Of a stretch of DNA of 64,000 nucleotides, positions 37,080 through 49,482 are shown piece by piece (the first letter of the stretch is position 1; every line of letters begins with the position of its first letter). The stretch spans positions 1 through 64,000 of the forward strand of contig JAILBQ010000073.1 in the NCBI GenBank assembly GCA_024680815.1, given 5' to 3'. The translations under genes and the position numbers were made by a program. The DNA is from Lachnospiraceae bacterium. Its GTDB lineage: Bacteria; Bacillota; Clostridia; Lachnospirales; Lachnospiraceae. The notes below the pieces were generated by a model, which saw only the letters and a program-made list of their open reading frames with translations, was not told where the DNA came from and did no database searches.

Positions 37080-38952
37080 TCAATACCGCTATATCCGCAG
37101 GTGATACTCCCTGAATCCTTGAAGCCTGTCCTATAGACTCGGGTTTAAACTCCTGAAGCTTCTGCCTTGCCTCAATCCTGAGTCCTTTTATTGAATTAAA
37201 ATCAATTCCATCAGGTATAAGACAATGCTCCTGTTTTTTAAACTGTTCCACCTGCCGTCTCTCACGGGCGATGTAACCCCGGTATTTTATTTCAATATTA
37301 ACCTGCTCCTTAACTTCCTCCGGTAAAACCGGCCTTTCGGGATCAAGTCCGGCAGTCTTTTCATAATCAAGCTCCGGTCTTCTTATCAGCTCTTCGAGGG
37401 AAGCGCCGGAAGAAAGAGGAGAGCTGCCGAGAGTTTTTAACAGCTTTACTGCCTTTTCACCCGAACCCACACGGACTGATTCCAGCCTCAGTATTTCATT
37501 GGTTATAAGCTGTTCCTTTTCTTCAAGCTTATGTATTTCTTCTTCGGATATAAGTCCTGCCGCATAACCCTTCCGGCGAAGTCTCAGATCAGCGTTGTCC
37601 TGTCTTAGCAAAAGCCTGTATTCAGCTCTGCTCGTCATCATCCGGTAAGGCTCCAGGGCTTCCTTGGTCACAAGATCATCTATCAGCACGCCTATATATC
37701 CTTCCGATCGGTCTATCGTTATGCTCTCTTTTCCCAAAAGAAGCATTGCTGCATTTATTCCCGCAATAATTCCCTGAGCGGCAGCTTCCTCATAGCCGGA
37801 ACTCCCGTTAAACTGTCCTGCGGAAAACAGTCCCGGATAATCCTTAAACTCCAGAGTAGGTTTCAGGAGCTTTCCCGGAATGCAGTCATATTCTATTGCA
37901 TAGGCGTTTCGGACTATTCTGCAATGCTCCAGTCCCGGAACACTTCGATACATATCGATCTGAACATCTTCCGGCATCGAACTGGACATTCCGTCGACAT
38001 ACCATTCGTCGGTGTGTTCTCCCTGAGGCTCCAGAAATACCTGGTGTCTGTCCTTTTCGGCAAACTTTACCACCTTGTCCTCAATTGAAGGACAGTATCT
38101 GGGACCCGTTCCCTTTATCACACCCGAATACATCGGTGACCGATCCAGGTTTTTTCTTATAATTTCATGAGTTTTTTCATTTGTGGCAGTCAGATAGCAA
38201 GGAAATTGTTTTCTTTCAATATTCTCCGGAGAATTTGAAAAGGAAAACGGAACAATTTTCTCATCCCCGAACTGGGGCTCCAGTTTGTCAAAATCTATTG
38301 TCTTTCCATCAATTCTGGCCGGAGTTCCTGTTTTAAAACGAAGCAGCTTTATTCCTGCCTTTTTTAAAGAGTCGGAAAGAAACTGGGCACTCTGCTGACC
38401 GTTAGGTCCGGTATTCTTTATTGCCTCCCCGCAAAGACAACGGGATTTTAAATACACCCCGGTACAGATGATAACACACTTAGTTATGTAAACTATTCCG
38501 GTAAAGATTTTAACGCCGCATGCTTTATTTCCCTCGAAAAGTATCTCGCAAACCTCAGCCTGTTTTATTGTCAGATTTTTCTGGGCTTCCAGAGTCTGTC
38601 TCATCAAAGAGGAATAGGCAGCCTTATCCGCCTGGGCCCTGAGAGAATGAACCGCCGGACCCTTGGAGGTGTTAAGCATTCTGGACTGAATGTAGGTCCT
38701 GTCTATGCATTTTCCCATTTCTCCGCCCAGTGCATCGACCTCCCGGACAAGATGCCCCTTGGAACTTCCTCCCACATGAGGGTTACAGGGCATAAAGGCT
38801 ATTTCATCAACACTGAGCGTAAAAACTATGGTTTCAATTCCGAGCCGCGCCAGAGCCAGGGCAGCTTCGCACCCGGCGTGTCCTGCTCCTATCACCGCAG
38901 CTTCGTAATCCTTTATTTCAGTTGTCGGCATTTCTTTTACTTCCCCATACAA
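37048..38952 (-). CDS. mnmG: tRNA uridine-5-carboxymethylaminomethyl modification enzyme MnmG/GidA
   Basis: 634 aa; 'AAVIGAGHAGCEAALALARLG', 'PCNPHVGGSSKGHLVREVDALGG'. Confidence 0.98.
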   Translation of the reverse strand: MYGEVKEMPTTEIKDYEAAVIGAGHAGCEAALALARLGIETIVFTLSVDEIAFMPCNPHVGGSSKGHLVREVDALGGEMGKCIDRTYIQSRMLNTSKGPAVHSLRAQADKAAYSSLMRQTLEAQKNLTIKQAEVCEILFEGNKACGVKIFTGIVYITKCVIICTGVYLKSRCLCGEAIKNTGPNGQQSAQFLSDSLKKAGIKLLRFKTGTPARIDGKTIDFDKLEPQFGDEKIVPFSFSNSPENIERKQFPCYLTATNEKTHEIIRKNLDRSPMYSGVIKGTGPRYCPSIEDKVVKFAEKDRHQVFLEPQGEHTDEWYVDGMSSSMPEDVQIDMYRSVPGLEHCRIVRNAYAIEYDCIPGKLLKPTLEFKDYPGLFSAGQFNGSSGYEEAAAQGIIAGINAAMLLLGKESITIDRSEGYIGVLIDDLVTKEALEPYRMMTSRAEYRLLLRQDNADLRLRRKGYAAGLISEEEIHKLEEKEQLITNEILRLESVRVGSGEKAVKLLKTLGSSPLSSGASLEELIRRPELDYEKTAGLDPERPVLPEEVKEQVNIEIKYRGYIARERRQVEQFKKQEHCLIPDGIDFNSIKGLRIEARQKLQEFKPESIGQASRIQGVSPADIAVLSVYLTGYSAK

Positions 38953-40319
38953 AAATCACGGAATATAGTATCCGCCAGATCATCACCGGTTTCAACTCCG
39001 ATAATTTCACCCAAAGCTCTGTAGGCATCCATAAGATCCGAGGTAAAAAAATCTTCCGTCATTTTTAATTCGATACTTTTCTTTACCTGTCCAAGACTTT
39101 CGTTTGCCCGAAGCAGTGCTCCGGCCTGTCTTTCCCGGGTTATAACGATTTCTTCTCCTTTAGGAAGAGTTCCGCCTATAAACAGAAGAAAAATCAGTTC
39201 CAGCAAAGCATTGATTCCTTCCCCGGTTTTGGCAGAAACCGGAACGCTTCCGGAAAAAATATGTTCTTCAAAGGCTTCTTCCTTTACCTTCTGTTCAATA
39301 TCAATTTTATTCAGAACCAGAATTGTTCTTTTTCCGGACAGCATGTCCGCAAGCTCCATATCCTCCTTTTCTAAGTCTTCGGAAGCATCCGTCACAAACA
39401 AAACCAGATCGGCTTCATCAAGAGCTTTTTTAGAACGGGCAATTCCTATTGTCTCCACCGGATCTTTTGTATCATGAATGCCTGCAGTATCAGTAAAATT
39501 AAGGGTAATTCCCTGATATGATACCCGGGTTGTGATAAGATCTCTTGTTGTTCCGGGAATATCAGTTACAATTGCGTCCTCGACACCGGTCAGTGCATTG
39601 AAAAGACTTGACTTTCCGGTATTCGGACGCCCCACTATACTGACTTTTATTCCTTCCTGCATTATTTTTCCGGTTTCAAAAGATCGATACAGAGCATCAA
39701 TCTCTTCCATAAACCCGGTGAGTTTGTTTTCCAGATTTTCTGAATAGTTTTCCAGGGAATAATGCTCCGGATCATCTATGGCAGATTCAATCCAGGCACT
39801 TTCATGGACAATTTTTTCTCTCAGAGCCTCAATTTTTTCGGACAGGGCTCCCTTAAGAGCAAAAAGAGAGTTTTTTCTTGCAAATTCATTTTCGGAGGAA
39901 ATGAAATCCATTACAGCTTCGGACTGTGACAGGTCAATCCTTCCATTTAAAAATGCACGCTTTGTGAATTCACCCGGTTCGGCAAGACGGGCGCCGTGCT
40001 TTAAAACCGTTTTCAATACCCGTTTAAGGGAAAAAACTCCGCCATGACATTGAAGCTCCACAGTGTTCTCCGTTGTATAGCTTTTCGGAGAACGCATTAT
40101 AAGAAGCATCACCTCATCAATTAACTCATTTCCGTCATGAATAAAACCATAATGAACGGTGTGAGTCGGATAAGAACTGACGGATTTTGATTTTCCGTTT
40201 TTTCCTTTGAATATCTCTTCCGCGATATTAAAGGCCTGTGAACCGCTGATACGGATAATTCCTATACCGGCAGGAGACAGGCCGGTAGCAATGGCCGCGA
40301 TTGTATCATTTTTTTCCAT
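38937..40319 (-). CDS. mnmE: tRNA modification GTPase MnmE/TrmE
   Basis: 460 aa; 'DTIAAIATGLSPAGIGIIRISG', 'GRPNTGKSSLFNAL', C-terminal FCMGK. Confidence 0.98.
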   Translation of the reverse strand: MEKNDTIAAIATGLSPAGIGIIRISGSQAFNIAEEIFKGKNGKSKSVSSYPTHTVHYGFIHDGNELIDEVMLLIMRSPKSYTTENTVELQCHGGVFSLKRVLKTVLKHGARLAEPGEFTKRAFLNGRIDLSQSEAVMDFISSENEFARKNSLFALKGALSEKIEALREKIVHESAWIESAIDDPEHYSLENYSENLENKLTGFMEEIDALYRSFETGKIMQEGIKVSIVGRPNTGKSSLFNALTGVEDAIVTDIPGTTRDLITTRVSYQGITLNFTDTAGIHDTKDPVETIGIARSKKALDEADLVLFVTDASEDLEKEDMELADMLSGKRTILVLNKIDIEQKVKEEAFEEHIFSGSVPVSAKTGEGINALLELIFLLFIGGTLPKGEEIVITRERQAGALLRANESLGQVKKSIELKMTEDFFTSDLMDAYRALGEIIGVETGDDLADTIFRDFCMGK

Positions 40320-40340
40320 TGAATAACCTGCATCGTATAA

Positions 40341-40374
40341 AAGACTCCGGCCAATGTTTCCCGGCCGGAGTCTT
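40341..40374 (-). terminator. Intrinsic terminator candidate between jag and mnmE
   Basis: AAGACTCCGGCC-10 nt-GGCCGGAGTCTT, then TTTTATA on the minus strand. Confidence 0.6.
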
Positions 40375-40393
40375 CAGTCTTTTTTTCAGCTCC

Positions 40394-41248
40394 TTACTTC
40401 AGTGTGATTACAACTCTTCTGAAAGGCTCTTCTCCCTCGGAATGGGTTGTAACATACCGATCCCCCTGAAGTGCCGAATGAATAATCCTTCTTTCATAGG
40501 GATTCATGGGCTCCAGAGTTACAGGCCTCTTTGTCCGCTTTACCTTAAAGGATAAATTTTTCGCCAGATTTTCAAGAGTAGCCTTTCTCCTTGCCCTGTA
40601 ATTTTCCGTATCTACCTTAACTCTCAAATATCCGCTCGTTCCCTTATTTACCACAAGAGAAATCAGATATTGCAGAGAATCCAGAGTCTGTCCGCGTTTT
40701 CCGATAAGAACGCCCATTTCTTTTCCGGAAAGCTCCACATCAACAGTTCCTTCTTCGGCAGAACATTTTACGTCTACGTCGACCTCCATATCCATTGCTT
40801 TGAATACATCCGCCAGAAATGCCTTTACTGTGGAAATTACCTCATCTTCGGAAATATTCAGAGGCTGATTTCTTTTTTCGTCCTGCTTTTCAACGGATTT
40901 TTTCTCTTTCGTCTGTTCCTTCTTCTCCTGCCTGGATTCCGACTGCTTCCTTGTTTCCTTTTTTTCTTCAGCGGCTTTCATCTGTTCCGCTTTTTCTTCT
41001 TTTTCCTTTTCTCTTTGTATTTCTTTTTCTTTTTTCTCTTCTTCTTGTTTAGCGGCTTTTCTTGCTTCTAAAACTTCCTCTTTAACCCTTGCCTTTATGA
41101 TTGTGGGTTTGCTGTTAAAACCGAGAAAACCCGAGGAACCCATATCCACAATTTCATATTCCAGCTCTTCGCTTGTACATTCAAGCTGCTTACAGGCATC
41201 ACTGACCGCATCCTCAAAAGATTTACCCGAAACTTCAATATATTCCAT
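40394..41248 (-). CDS. jag: Jag/KhpB RNA-binding protein (Jag-N, KH, R3H)
   Basis: 284 aa; 'MEYIEVSGKSFEDAVSDACKQLECTSEELEYEIVD', KH 'GVLIGKRGQTLDSLQYL', R3H-like end; long K/E linker. Confidence 0.93.
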   Translation of the reverse strand: MEYIEVSGKSFEDAVSDACKQLECTSEELEYEIVDMGSSGFLGFNSKPTIIKARVKEEVLEARKAAKQEEEKKEKEIQREKEKEEKAEQMKAAEEKKETRKQSESRQEKKEQTKEKKSVEKQDEKRNQPLNISEDEVISTVKAFLADVFKAMDMEVDVDVKCSAEEGTVDVELSGKEMGVLIGKRGQTLDSLQYLISLVVNKGTSGYLRVKVDTENYRARRKATLENLAKNLSFKVKRTKRPVTLEPMNPYERRIIHSALQGDRYVTTHSEGEEPFRRVVITLK

Positions 41249-41260
41249 AATTGTTCCTTC

Positions 41261-42514
41261 CTATTCTGTTTTCTGTTTTTCGTTATAGCGTCTTACCATA
41301 TTTGCTCTGTCTGTAATACTTCCCGGAGCCACTCCGTTCTGATAGGCTTCCTCGGCTTTCCTTATTGCTTCCTCACGTTCTTCTTTGGGAACGGAAGATT
41401 TTTTTTCAATGGATTTGGTTGAAATAGCAGCATTACCGGTAACTGTCTTACTGTCTTCCGACTGATGTTTCTTTTTATAGTTTTCCATATTTTTCTCGAT
41501 TAACGCGTCCAGATCAATTTTATCAATATGACGATTAATTAAAATCTGCTGTATACAGCGGACAACAGCACCGGTAATCCAGTAAATACCCATGCCGCAG
41601 GGAAGATTCAGACAGAAAACGGCTGAAAAAATCGGCATCATCAGATTCATTGACTTCATCGTTGAACTCATTGTGTCTGTTCCGTTTCCCTGAGCCGGCT
41701 GCGGCATAAACAGTGTATTCAGCCACTGGGTTACGGCTGCGAGAAGAGGAACCATTACGGCACCTATAACCAGAAGATAATTATGTGCCGAAAAGGATTC
41801 TTTCATTATATACATGGGAGAATTGGATATATTCAATCCCAGAAAATTATTGAAAGCCTCAAACTGAATTCTGACCGATTGATAAATATTCTGATCGATT
41901 CCGGCGATTTTACCGATTTCATTCCACTCAGAGGTGGAGGCACGGTTTAATACATCCACAACTGAATGCACTGCCTGCTCACCGGCAAAGCTGTTGTTCT
42001 TCAGATATGAAGAGAAAAATTTTGTTACCACATTAAGACCGGAAAGGGTCTTTACACCCTCAGTGGTAGACAGGATATTCTGCGCCAGAGGCTTAAGACA
42101 ATCATAAATCCTGGATACATAATCCGGAATGTTATATATGACTCTGTAAAGCGCAAAAAGAATCGGCATCTGAATAAGAAGCTGAAGACAGCTTCCCGTG
42201 GGAGAAACGCCGTACTTCTTGTAGACAGCCTGCATTTCCTCATTCTGCCGCTGCATGGAAACCTGATCTTTTTTGTTTTTATACCTTTCCTGTATATCCT
42301 TTAACTCCGGATTCATTTTAGCGGAAAGCTTTGAAAACTTCTGCTGTTTGTAGGTTAAAGGAAGAAGAGCCAGGTAAATCACTATCGTAAAGATAATGAT
42401 GGAAACGCCTATATTCGGAAAAATATTGAATATGACATTTAAAATTGCGCCCAGCAGCTTTGCTATAGGTCCTAAAATAAAGCCGGGCTTCTGTGAAAGT
42501 AAAATACCTGTCAA
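41261..42514 (-). CDS. yidC: Membrane protein insertase YidC/OxaA
   Basis: 417 aa; 'PLTYKQQKFSKLSAKMNPELKDIQERYKNKKD', 'QMPILFALYRVIYN'. Confidence 0.95.
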   Translation of the reverse strand: MTGILLSQKPGFILGPIAKLLGAILNVIFNIFPNIGVSIIIFTIVIYLALLPLTYKQQKFSKLSAKMNPELKDIQERYKNKKDQVSMQRQNEEMQAVYKKYGVSPTGSCLQLLIQMPILFALYRVIYNIPDYVSRIYDCLKPLAQNILSTTEGVKTLSGLNVVTKFFSSYLKNNSFAGEQAVHSVVDVLNRASTSEWNEIGKIAGIDQNIYQSVRIQFEAFNNFLGLNISNSPMYIMKESFSAHNYLLVIGAVMVPLLAAVTQWLNTLFMPQPAQGNGTDTMSSTMKSMNLMMPIFSAVFCLNLPCGMGIYWITGAVVRCIQQILINRHIDKIDLDALIEKNMENYKKKHQSEDSKTVTGNAAISTKSIEKKSSVPKEEREEAIRKAEEAYQNGVAPGSITDRANMVRRYNEKQKTE

Positions 42515-42560
42515 AATTTACTCCTTTGGAACTTTTAAAATTACTTCTGACCGACTGTTC

Positions 42561-42788
42561 TCATTTTTTTCCCGAAGGAAGAGGAACCGGATCAAAACCT
42601 CCTTTGGAAAACGGATTACATCGGATAATCCTCCATATCGTAAGAAGACTTCCGATAAAAGCACCGTGAATCTCCAATGCTTCAATTCCGTAATCGGAAC
42701 AGCAGGGAATATACGGACATTTTGTCCATTTATAAGGAGACAGGGCTTTTTTATATATTTTTATCAGTCCGATCAGAATAGTTTTCAT
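42561..42788 (-). CDS. yidD: Membrane protein insertion efficiency factor YidD
   Basis: 75 aa; 'LIKIYKKALSPYKWTKCPYIPCCSDYGIEALEIHG...RIIRCNPFSKGGFDPVP'. Confidence 0.95.
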   Translation of the reverse strand: MKTILIGLIKIYKKALSPYKWTKCPYIPCCSDYGIEALEIHGAFIGSLLTIWRIIRCNPFSKGGFDPVPLPSGKK

Positions 42789-43135
42789 TTCTTAAGCACA
42801 TTATGCTTTTTTGCAAGAAAAAGAACAGATTTTTCAATGTCCTTTTGTTTCAGGGGCTTCCCGGAAATATTTCGGGGATTTGCCGAAGCCCGAATCACGA
42901 CTACAATGTCCAAACCTCTATTGAACATTTCCCCACGCAGTCTCATTGTTTCTCTGACCAACCTCGCCAGCCTGTGCCGGACAACGCTGTTTCCGACCTT
43001 TTTGCTGACCGAAATACCGAGACGATTGCTCTGTAAATTGTTTTTCAAAACATACATGACCAGATACCGATCCGCCTTTGCTTTTCCTTCACGATAGACG
43101 GGATCGAACTGACCTGTGTTTTTCAAAGAAACCAT
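42785..43135 (-). CDS. rnpA: Ribonuclease P protein component
   Basis: MVSLKNTGQFDPVYREGKAKAD...; 'NRLGISVSKKVGNSVVRHRLARLVRE' RNPA motif; internal ATG chosen over the 43165 ORF start. Confidence 0.93.
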   Translation of the reverse strand: MVSLKNTGQFDPVYREGKAKADRYLVMYVLKNNLQSNRLGISVSKKVGNSVVRHRLARLVRETMRLRGEMFNRGLDIVVVIRASANPRNISGKPLKQKDIEKSVLFLAKKHNVLKK

Positions 43136-43175
43136 TTTTTTCAAAAGTAAAAGAAAAGACCACATTAAATGCGGT

Positions 43176-43310
43176 CTAAGCGGAAATCTTTGCTCTCTGT
43201 TTACGCCGTCTTGCAGAAAGTACCTTACGTCCGCCCGGTGTGCTCATTCTGGCCCTGAATCCGTGAACCTTGGCACGCTGTCTTTTTTTCGGCTGAAATG
43301 TCATCTTCAT
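43176..43310 (-). CDS. rpmH: 50S ribosomal protein L34
   Basis: Translates to [44 protein letters not shown]; absent from the supplied ORF track because it is short. Confidence 0.97.
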   Translation of the reverse strand: MKMTFQPKKRQRAKVHGFRARMSTPGGRKVLSARRRKQRAKISA

Positions 43311-43415
43311 TGGTCATTCACCTCCTTTTTTAGGGATTTATATACGAAAAACAACCCTATTATAAGAGTTTCATTAATTCCCGTCAAGAAAAAAACTTTT
43401 CAACTTAACATAAGC

Positions 43416-43640
43416 TTATTCACAAAATGTGGAAAACTTGTTGATAAGTTATTGTTTCACACACAAAAAAATTTAATCTGTTATATTTCAGGCTCTGTTT
43501 TATGTGGATAACTTATCAATATGCTTATGTTATCCACAAAACAGTTTATGATAATTCACTGTGTTAAAAAACATGCACTATAATCCACAAATTTCACACA
43601 GCTTAATTTCAGAACTTTTCACGAACTTATCCACCACATA
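43416..43640. other. oriC region: DnaA-box cluster between rpmH and dnaA
   Basis: TTATTCACA 43416, TGTGGAAAA 43428, TGTGGATAA 43503, TTATCCACA 43530, TAATCCACA 43581, TTATCCACC 43627; AT-rich tract before dnaA. Confidence 0.88.
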
Positions 43641-43749
43641 CGTGAACGAACAGCAGTATATATGTCCCAATGAGGTTTGTTGAAGTTTTTTTTATTTTAG
43701 AGTATTATAGAGTAGGTTTTTTTCGGCTATATACAGGAGCATCAAAATA

Positions 43750-45114
43750 ATGAATGAGTTGGAAATATTAAAATCAAAATGGCAGGAAATAAAGGAAACC
43801 GTAAAGCGGGATCATGAGATTTCCGATGTGGCCTATAAGGCCTGGATCATTCCTTTAAAAATCCATTCCATTAAAGAAAATATTATTTACCTGCTTGTTC
43901 CCTCCGAGCAGAGTCCGGGGGTTAACTATATCAGTAACAAATATAAAACCCTTTTTATAGTGGCAATTTCCGAGGTGATGAATAAGGAATACGAAGTGGA
44001 ATTCATCACCGAGGATCAGCATGTCGAAAAAGAAACTTCCTATATTAATACAGAAGAAAAAGGATATGAAAGAGCAAATCTTAATCCTAAATATACCTTT
44101 GATACTTTTGTGGTAGGCCCTAATAACCAGCTTGCCCACTCCGCCGCGGTTGCCGTTTCTGAAAATCCGGGAAATACCTTTAATCCCCTTTTTATTTACG
44201 GCGGCCCGGGACTTGGAAAAACACACCTGATGCATTCCATCGGCCATTATATAATTAACAAAAATCCCAGGATGAATGTTAAATACGTGACTTCAGAAAC
44301 CTTTACGAATCAGGTTGTGGAATCCATCCGTTCCGGAAGCCAGGCAATGTCAAAGCTCAGGGAAGAGTACAGAAACGTTGATGTCCTTCTGTTGGATGAT
44401 GTGCAGTTCGTTGTGGGAAAAGAAAGTACACAGATAGAGTTTTTCAATACCTTTAATGAACTTCATTCCGCGAATAAAGCCATAGTGCTTTCCTCCGATA
44501 AGCCGCCAAAGGATATCGAAACCCTGGAGGAAAGACTGAGATCCAGATTTGAATGGGGTCTTTCCGCTGATATCAATCCTCCGGATTACGAAACAAGAAT
44601 GGCTATCTTAAGAAAATACGCGGAAAACTTTGATATTTTCATTAATGATGACATTATTGAATACGTTGCAAGAAACATACAATCCAACATCCGTGAGCTG
44701 GAAGGCGCCTTAAATAAAATCATAGCCACGAAAAAAATGAATGAAAGTGAAGGAACTCCCTTTACTCTGGAAAATGCCACTGATGCTATCAAGGATATGA
44801 TCAGCAGCGACGGAACAACCCAGCTTACCGTTCAAAGAATTATTGACGAGGTTTCCAGATATTACAATATCGATCCGTCGGAAATTTCTTCAAAGAAAAG
44901 AAGCAAGGAAATCGTTATCCCCAGACAGGTTGCCATGTATATAAGCCGGGAATTAACAACCGTTCCTCTGGCAGAAATAGGAAAAATCATGGGAAACAGG
45001 GATCACACAACCGTTATCCACGGTCACGACAAAATAGAAGAGGATATACCCACAGATCCTTTGTTGAAAGAAGCAGTCAACGATATTACGAAAAAACTGG
45101 TTCCTAATTCATAA
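43750..45114 (+). CDS. dnaA: Chromosomal replication initiator DnaA
   Basis: 454 aa; 'FIYGGPGLGKTHLMHSIGHY', 'LLLDDVQFV', 'GNRDHTTVIHGHDKI' DnaA signature. Confidence 0.99.
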   Translation: MNELEILKSKWQEIKETVKRDHEISDVAYKAWIIPLKIHSIKENIIYLLVPSEQSPGVNYISNKYKTLFIVAISEVMNKEYEVEFITEDQHVEKETSYINTEEKGYERANLNPKYTFDTFVVGPNNQLAHSAAVAVSENPGNTFNPLFIYGGPGLGKTHLMHSIGHYIINKNPRMNVKYVTSETFTNQVVESIRSGSQAMSKLREEYRNVDVLLLDDVQFVVGKESTQIEFFNTFNELHSANKAIVLSSDKPPKDIETLEERLRSRFEWGLSADINPPDYETRMAILRKYAENFDIFINDDIIEYVARNIQSNIRELEGALNKIIATKKMNESEGTPFTLENATDAIKDMISSDGTTQLTVQRIIDEVSRYYNIDPSEISSKKRSKEIVIPRQVAMYISRELTTVPLAEIGKIMGNRDHTTVIHGHDKIEEDIPTDPLLKEAVNDITKKLVPNS

Positions 45115-45278
45115 ACAGGCTGTTAATATTTTTTTCACATTTTTTTAATAATAAAAAATGTCGGATTTTTAAGGACTTCAGGGCTTATTCACATAATCAC
45201 AGCCCCTACTACTATTACTAAATATAAAATATCTATAAACATACAGATCAGCGTCAATCAGAGAAAGGAAGTTCGATC

Positions 45279-46388
45279 ATGAAGATCAGCTGCAGCAGAA
45301 TGAACCTGTTGAACGGCGTAAACATTGTTATGAAAGCCGTTCCCTCAAAAACTACCATGTCTATACTGGAATGTATTCTTATTGATGCTTCCAACGGCGA
45401 GATAAAAATGATTGCCAATGATATGGAGCTTGGAATTGAGACAAGAATTGACGGTGAGATCAGGGAAAACGGAATTATCGCAATTGACGCGAAGCTTTTT
45501 TCCGAGATTATACGAAGAATGCCGGAGGGTGAGGTTAAGATCGAAACGGATTCCAACCTGATGACGACCATAACCTGTATGAAATCCAAATTTAATCTCC
45601 CCGGAAAAGACGGAAGCGATTTTTCATATCTTCCCGAGGTTGAAAAGGATCAGTATATTACGGTATCCCAGTTTACCCTCAAGGAAGTGATAAGACAGAC
45701 TATTTTTTCCGTTTCAAATAATGATAACAACAAGGTTATGACAGGAGAACTGTTTGAAATCAACGAAGACAGTCTGAAGGTTATTTCTCTGGACGGCCAC
45801 AGGATTTCAATCCGCAAAATAGAGCTCAGGAAGAAATACGGTTCGAGGAAGCTCATAGTTCCGGGAAAAACTCTGAGTGAAATAAGCAAGATTCTTTCAG
45901 GTGAAATTGAAAAAGAGGTCAATATTTATTATACGGATAAGCATATTCTATTTGAATTTGACAGGACTCTGGTGGTTTCCAGACTTATTGAGGGAAATTA
46001 TTTTGAAGTTGACCAGATGCTTTCAAAAACTTATGAAACCAAGGTTATTATTAATAAAAAGAGCTTTCTTGAGAGTATAGAACGCGCAACCCTTCTGGTT
46101 AAGGAGGGAGATAAAAAGCCGGTTATCATAGGGATTGAAGAAAATGTTATGGAAATAAAGATGAATTCCACCATCGGTTCCCTTAATGATTTAATCGATA
46201 TAGATAAAACCGGGGAAAATCTGATGATTGCCTTTAATCCCAAATTTCTTATTGATGCGTTAAGGGTTATTGATGATGAGGATATAAAGCTTTATATGAT
46301 GGATCCCAGATCGCCTTTCCTTATCAATGAGGATGAGGGAAAATATACTTATCTGATTTTACCCGTTAATTTCGGTGTGGTCAGATAG
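45279..46388 (+). CDS. dnaN: DNA polymerase III beta sliding clamp
   Basis: 369 aa; MKISCSRMNLLNGVNIVMKAVPSKTTMSILECILID; located dnaA-dnaN-recF. Confidence 0.97.
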   Translation: MKISCSRMNLLNGVNIVMKAVPSKTTMSILECILIDASNGEIKMIANDMELGIETRIDGEIRENGIIAIDAKLFSEIIRRMPEGEVKIETDSNLMTTITCMKSKFNLPGKDGSDFSYLPEVEKDQYITVSQFTLKEVIRQTIFSVSNNDNNKVMTGELFEINEDSLKVISLDGHRISIRKIELRKKYGSRKLIVPGKTLSEISKILSGEIEKEVNIYYTDKHILFEFDRTLVVSRLIEGNYFEVDQMLSKTYETKVIINKKSFLESIERATLLVKEGDKKPVIIGIEENVMEIKMNSTIGSLNDLIDIDKTGENLMIAFNPKFLIDALRVIDDEDIKLYMMDPRSPFLINEDEGKYTYLILPVNFGVVR

Positions 46389-46391
46389 GTA

Positions 46392-47498
46392 ATGAGGGTT
46401 AAACGTTTAGAACTGTTAAATTACAGAAATTATAAGTCCCTCGACCTGGAATTTGCAGGTGATACCAATATTTTCTACGGAGATAATGCCCAGGGCAAAA
46501 CCAATATTCTGGAGGCAGTCTTTGTTGCCTGTACCACAAAATCTCATAAAAAGAGCCGGGATCAGGAAATAATAGGCTTTTCAGGTGAGGAAGCCCATAT
46601 CCGCCTTTTTCTTGAAAAAAAAGGTATCGATTATAAAATCGATATGCATTTAAGAAAGGGTAGAAGAAAATTTGCAGCCATAAACGGAGTTTCAGTAAAA
46701 AAGGCTTCGGAGCTCCTGGGTATAGCAAACGTGGTTTTCTTTTCTCCGGAGGATCTTAATCTGATAAAAAGCGGACCTTCAGAACGGCGAAGATTCATGG
46801 ATATGGAGCTTTGCCAGTTAAACAGAATATATATTGATAATCTGGTTAAATATAATAAATGTCTGGAACAGAGAAATAAGCTGCTTAAGGAGCTGTCCTT
46901 CGGCCGGGTTTCGGAAAATGAAAGGGATACCCTGGAAATTTGGGAGGATCAGCTTATTTCCTATGGAATCAGAATAATTGAATACAGGGAAAGATTTACA
47001 GGAGAGCTTAAGGATATTATCCGGAAAAACCATTCTTCTCTTACCGGAAATAATGAATATCTCGAGCTTAATTATGAACCGGATGTTTCCATTGAGGATT
47101 TTGCGGAAAGACTGAAAGGAGCCAGAAAAAAGGATCTTAAATTATGCTCCACTTCAGTGGGACCCCACAGAGACGATCTCAGTTTTTTTCTGGAGGAAAC
47201 GGATCTTCGAAAATACGGTTCACAGGGACAGCAGAGAACGGCCGCTTTGTCTTTAAAGCTTTCAGAGCTTGAGCTTATAAGCAATACCATCGGAGATTCT
47301 CCGATTCTTCTGCTGGATGATGTATTGTCAGAGCTGGATGAACACCGGCAGGGATATCTTTTGGACAGCATCGGAGGTATTCAGACATTAATAACCTGTA
47401 CGGGACTTGAGGATTTTATCAGAAGCAGGATCCGTTGCAATAAAACCTTTCGGGTTACGAAGGGAACAGTGGAAACAGTTATAGAAGAAAGTATTTAA
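46392..47498 (+). CDS. recF: DNA replication and repair protein RecF
   Basis: 368 aa; 'FYGDNAQGKTNILEAVFV', 'SQGQQRTAALSLKLSELE', 'ILLLDDVLSELD'. Confidence 0.98.
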   Translation: MRVKRLELLNYRNYKSLDLEFAGDTNIFYGDNAQGKTNILEAVFVACTTKSHKKSRDQEIIGFSGEEAHIRLFLEKKGIDYKIDMHLRKGRRKFAAINGVSVKKASELLGIANVVFFSPEDLNLIKSGPSERRRFMDMELCQLNRIYIDNLVKYNKCLEQRNKLLKELSFGRVSENERDTLEIWEDQLISYGIRIIEYRERFTGELKDIIRKNHSSLTGNNEYLELNYEPDVSIEDFAERLKGARKKDLKLCSTSVGPHRDDLSFFLEETDLRKYGSQGQQRTAALSLKLSELELISNTIGDSPILLLDDVLSELDEHRQGYLLDSIGGIQTLITCTGLEDFIRSRIRCNKTFRVTKGTVETVIEESI

Positions 47499-47511
47499 AT
47501 AATCCGCATAA

Positions 47512-49470
<1,959 letters not shown>

Positions 49471-49482
49471 GAGAGGTAATAT

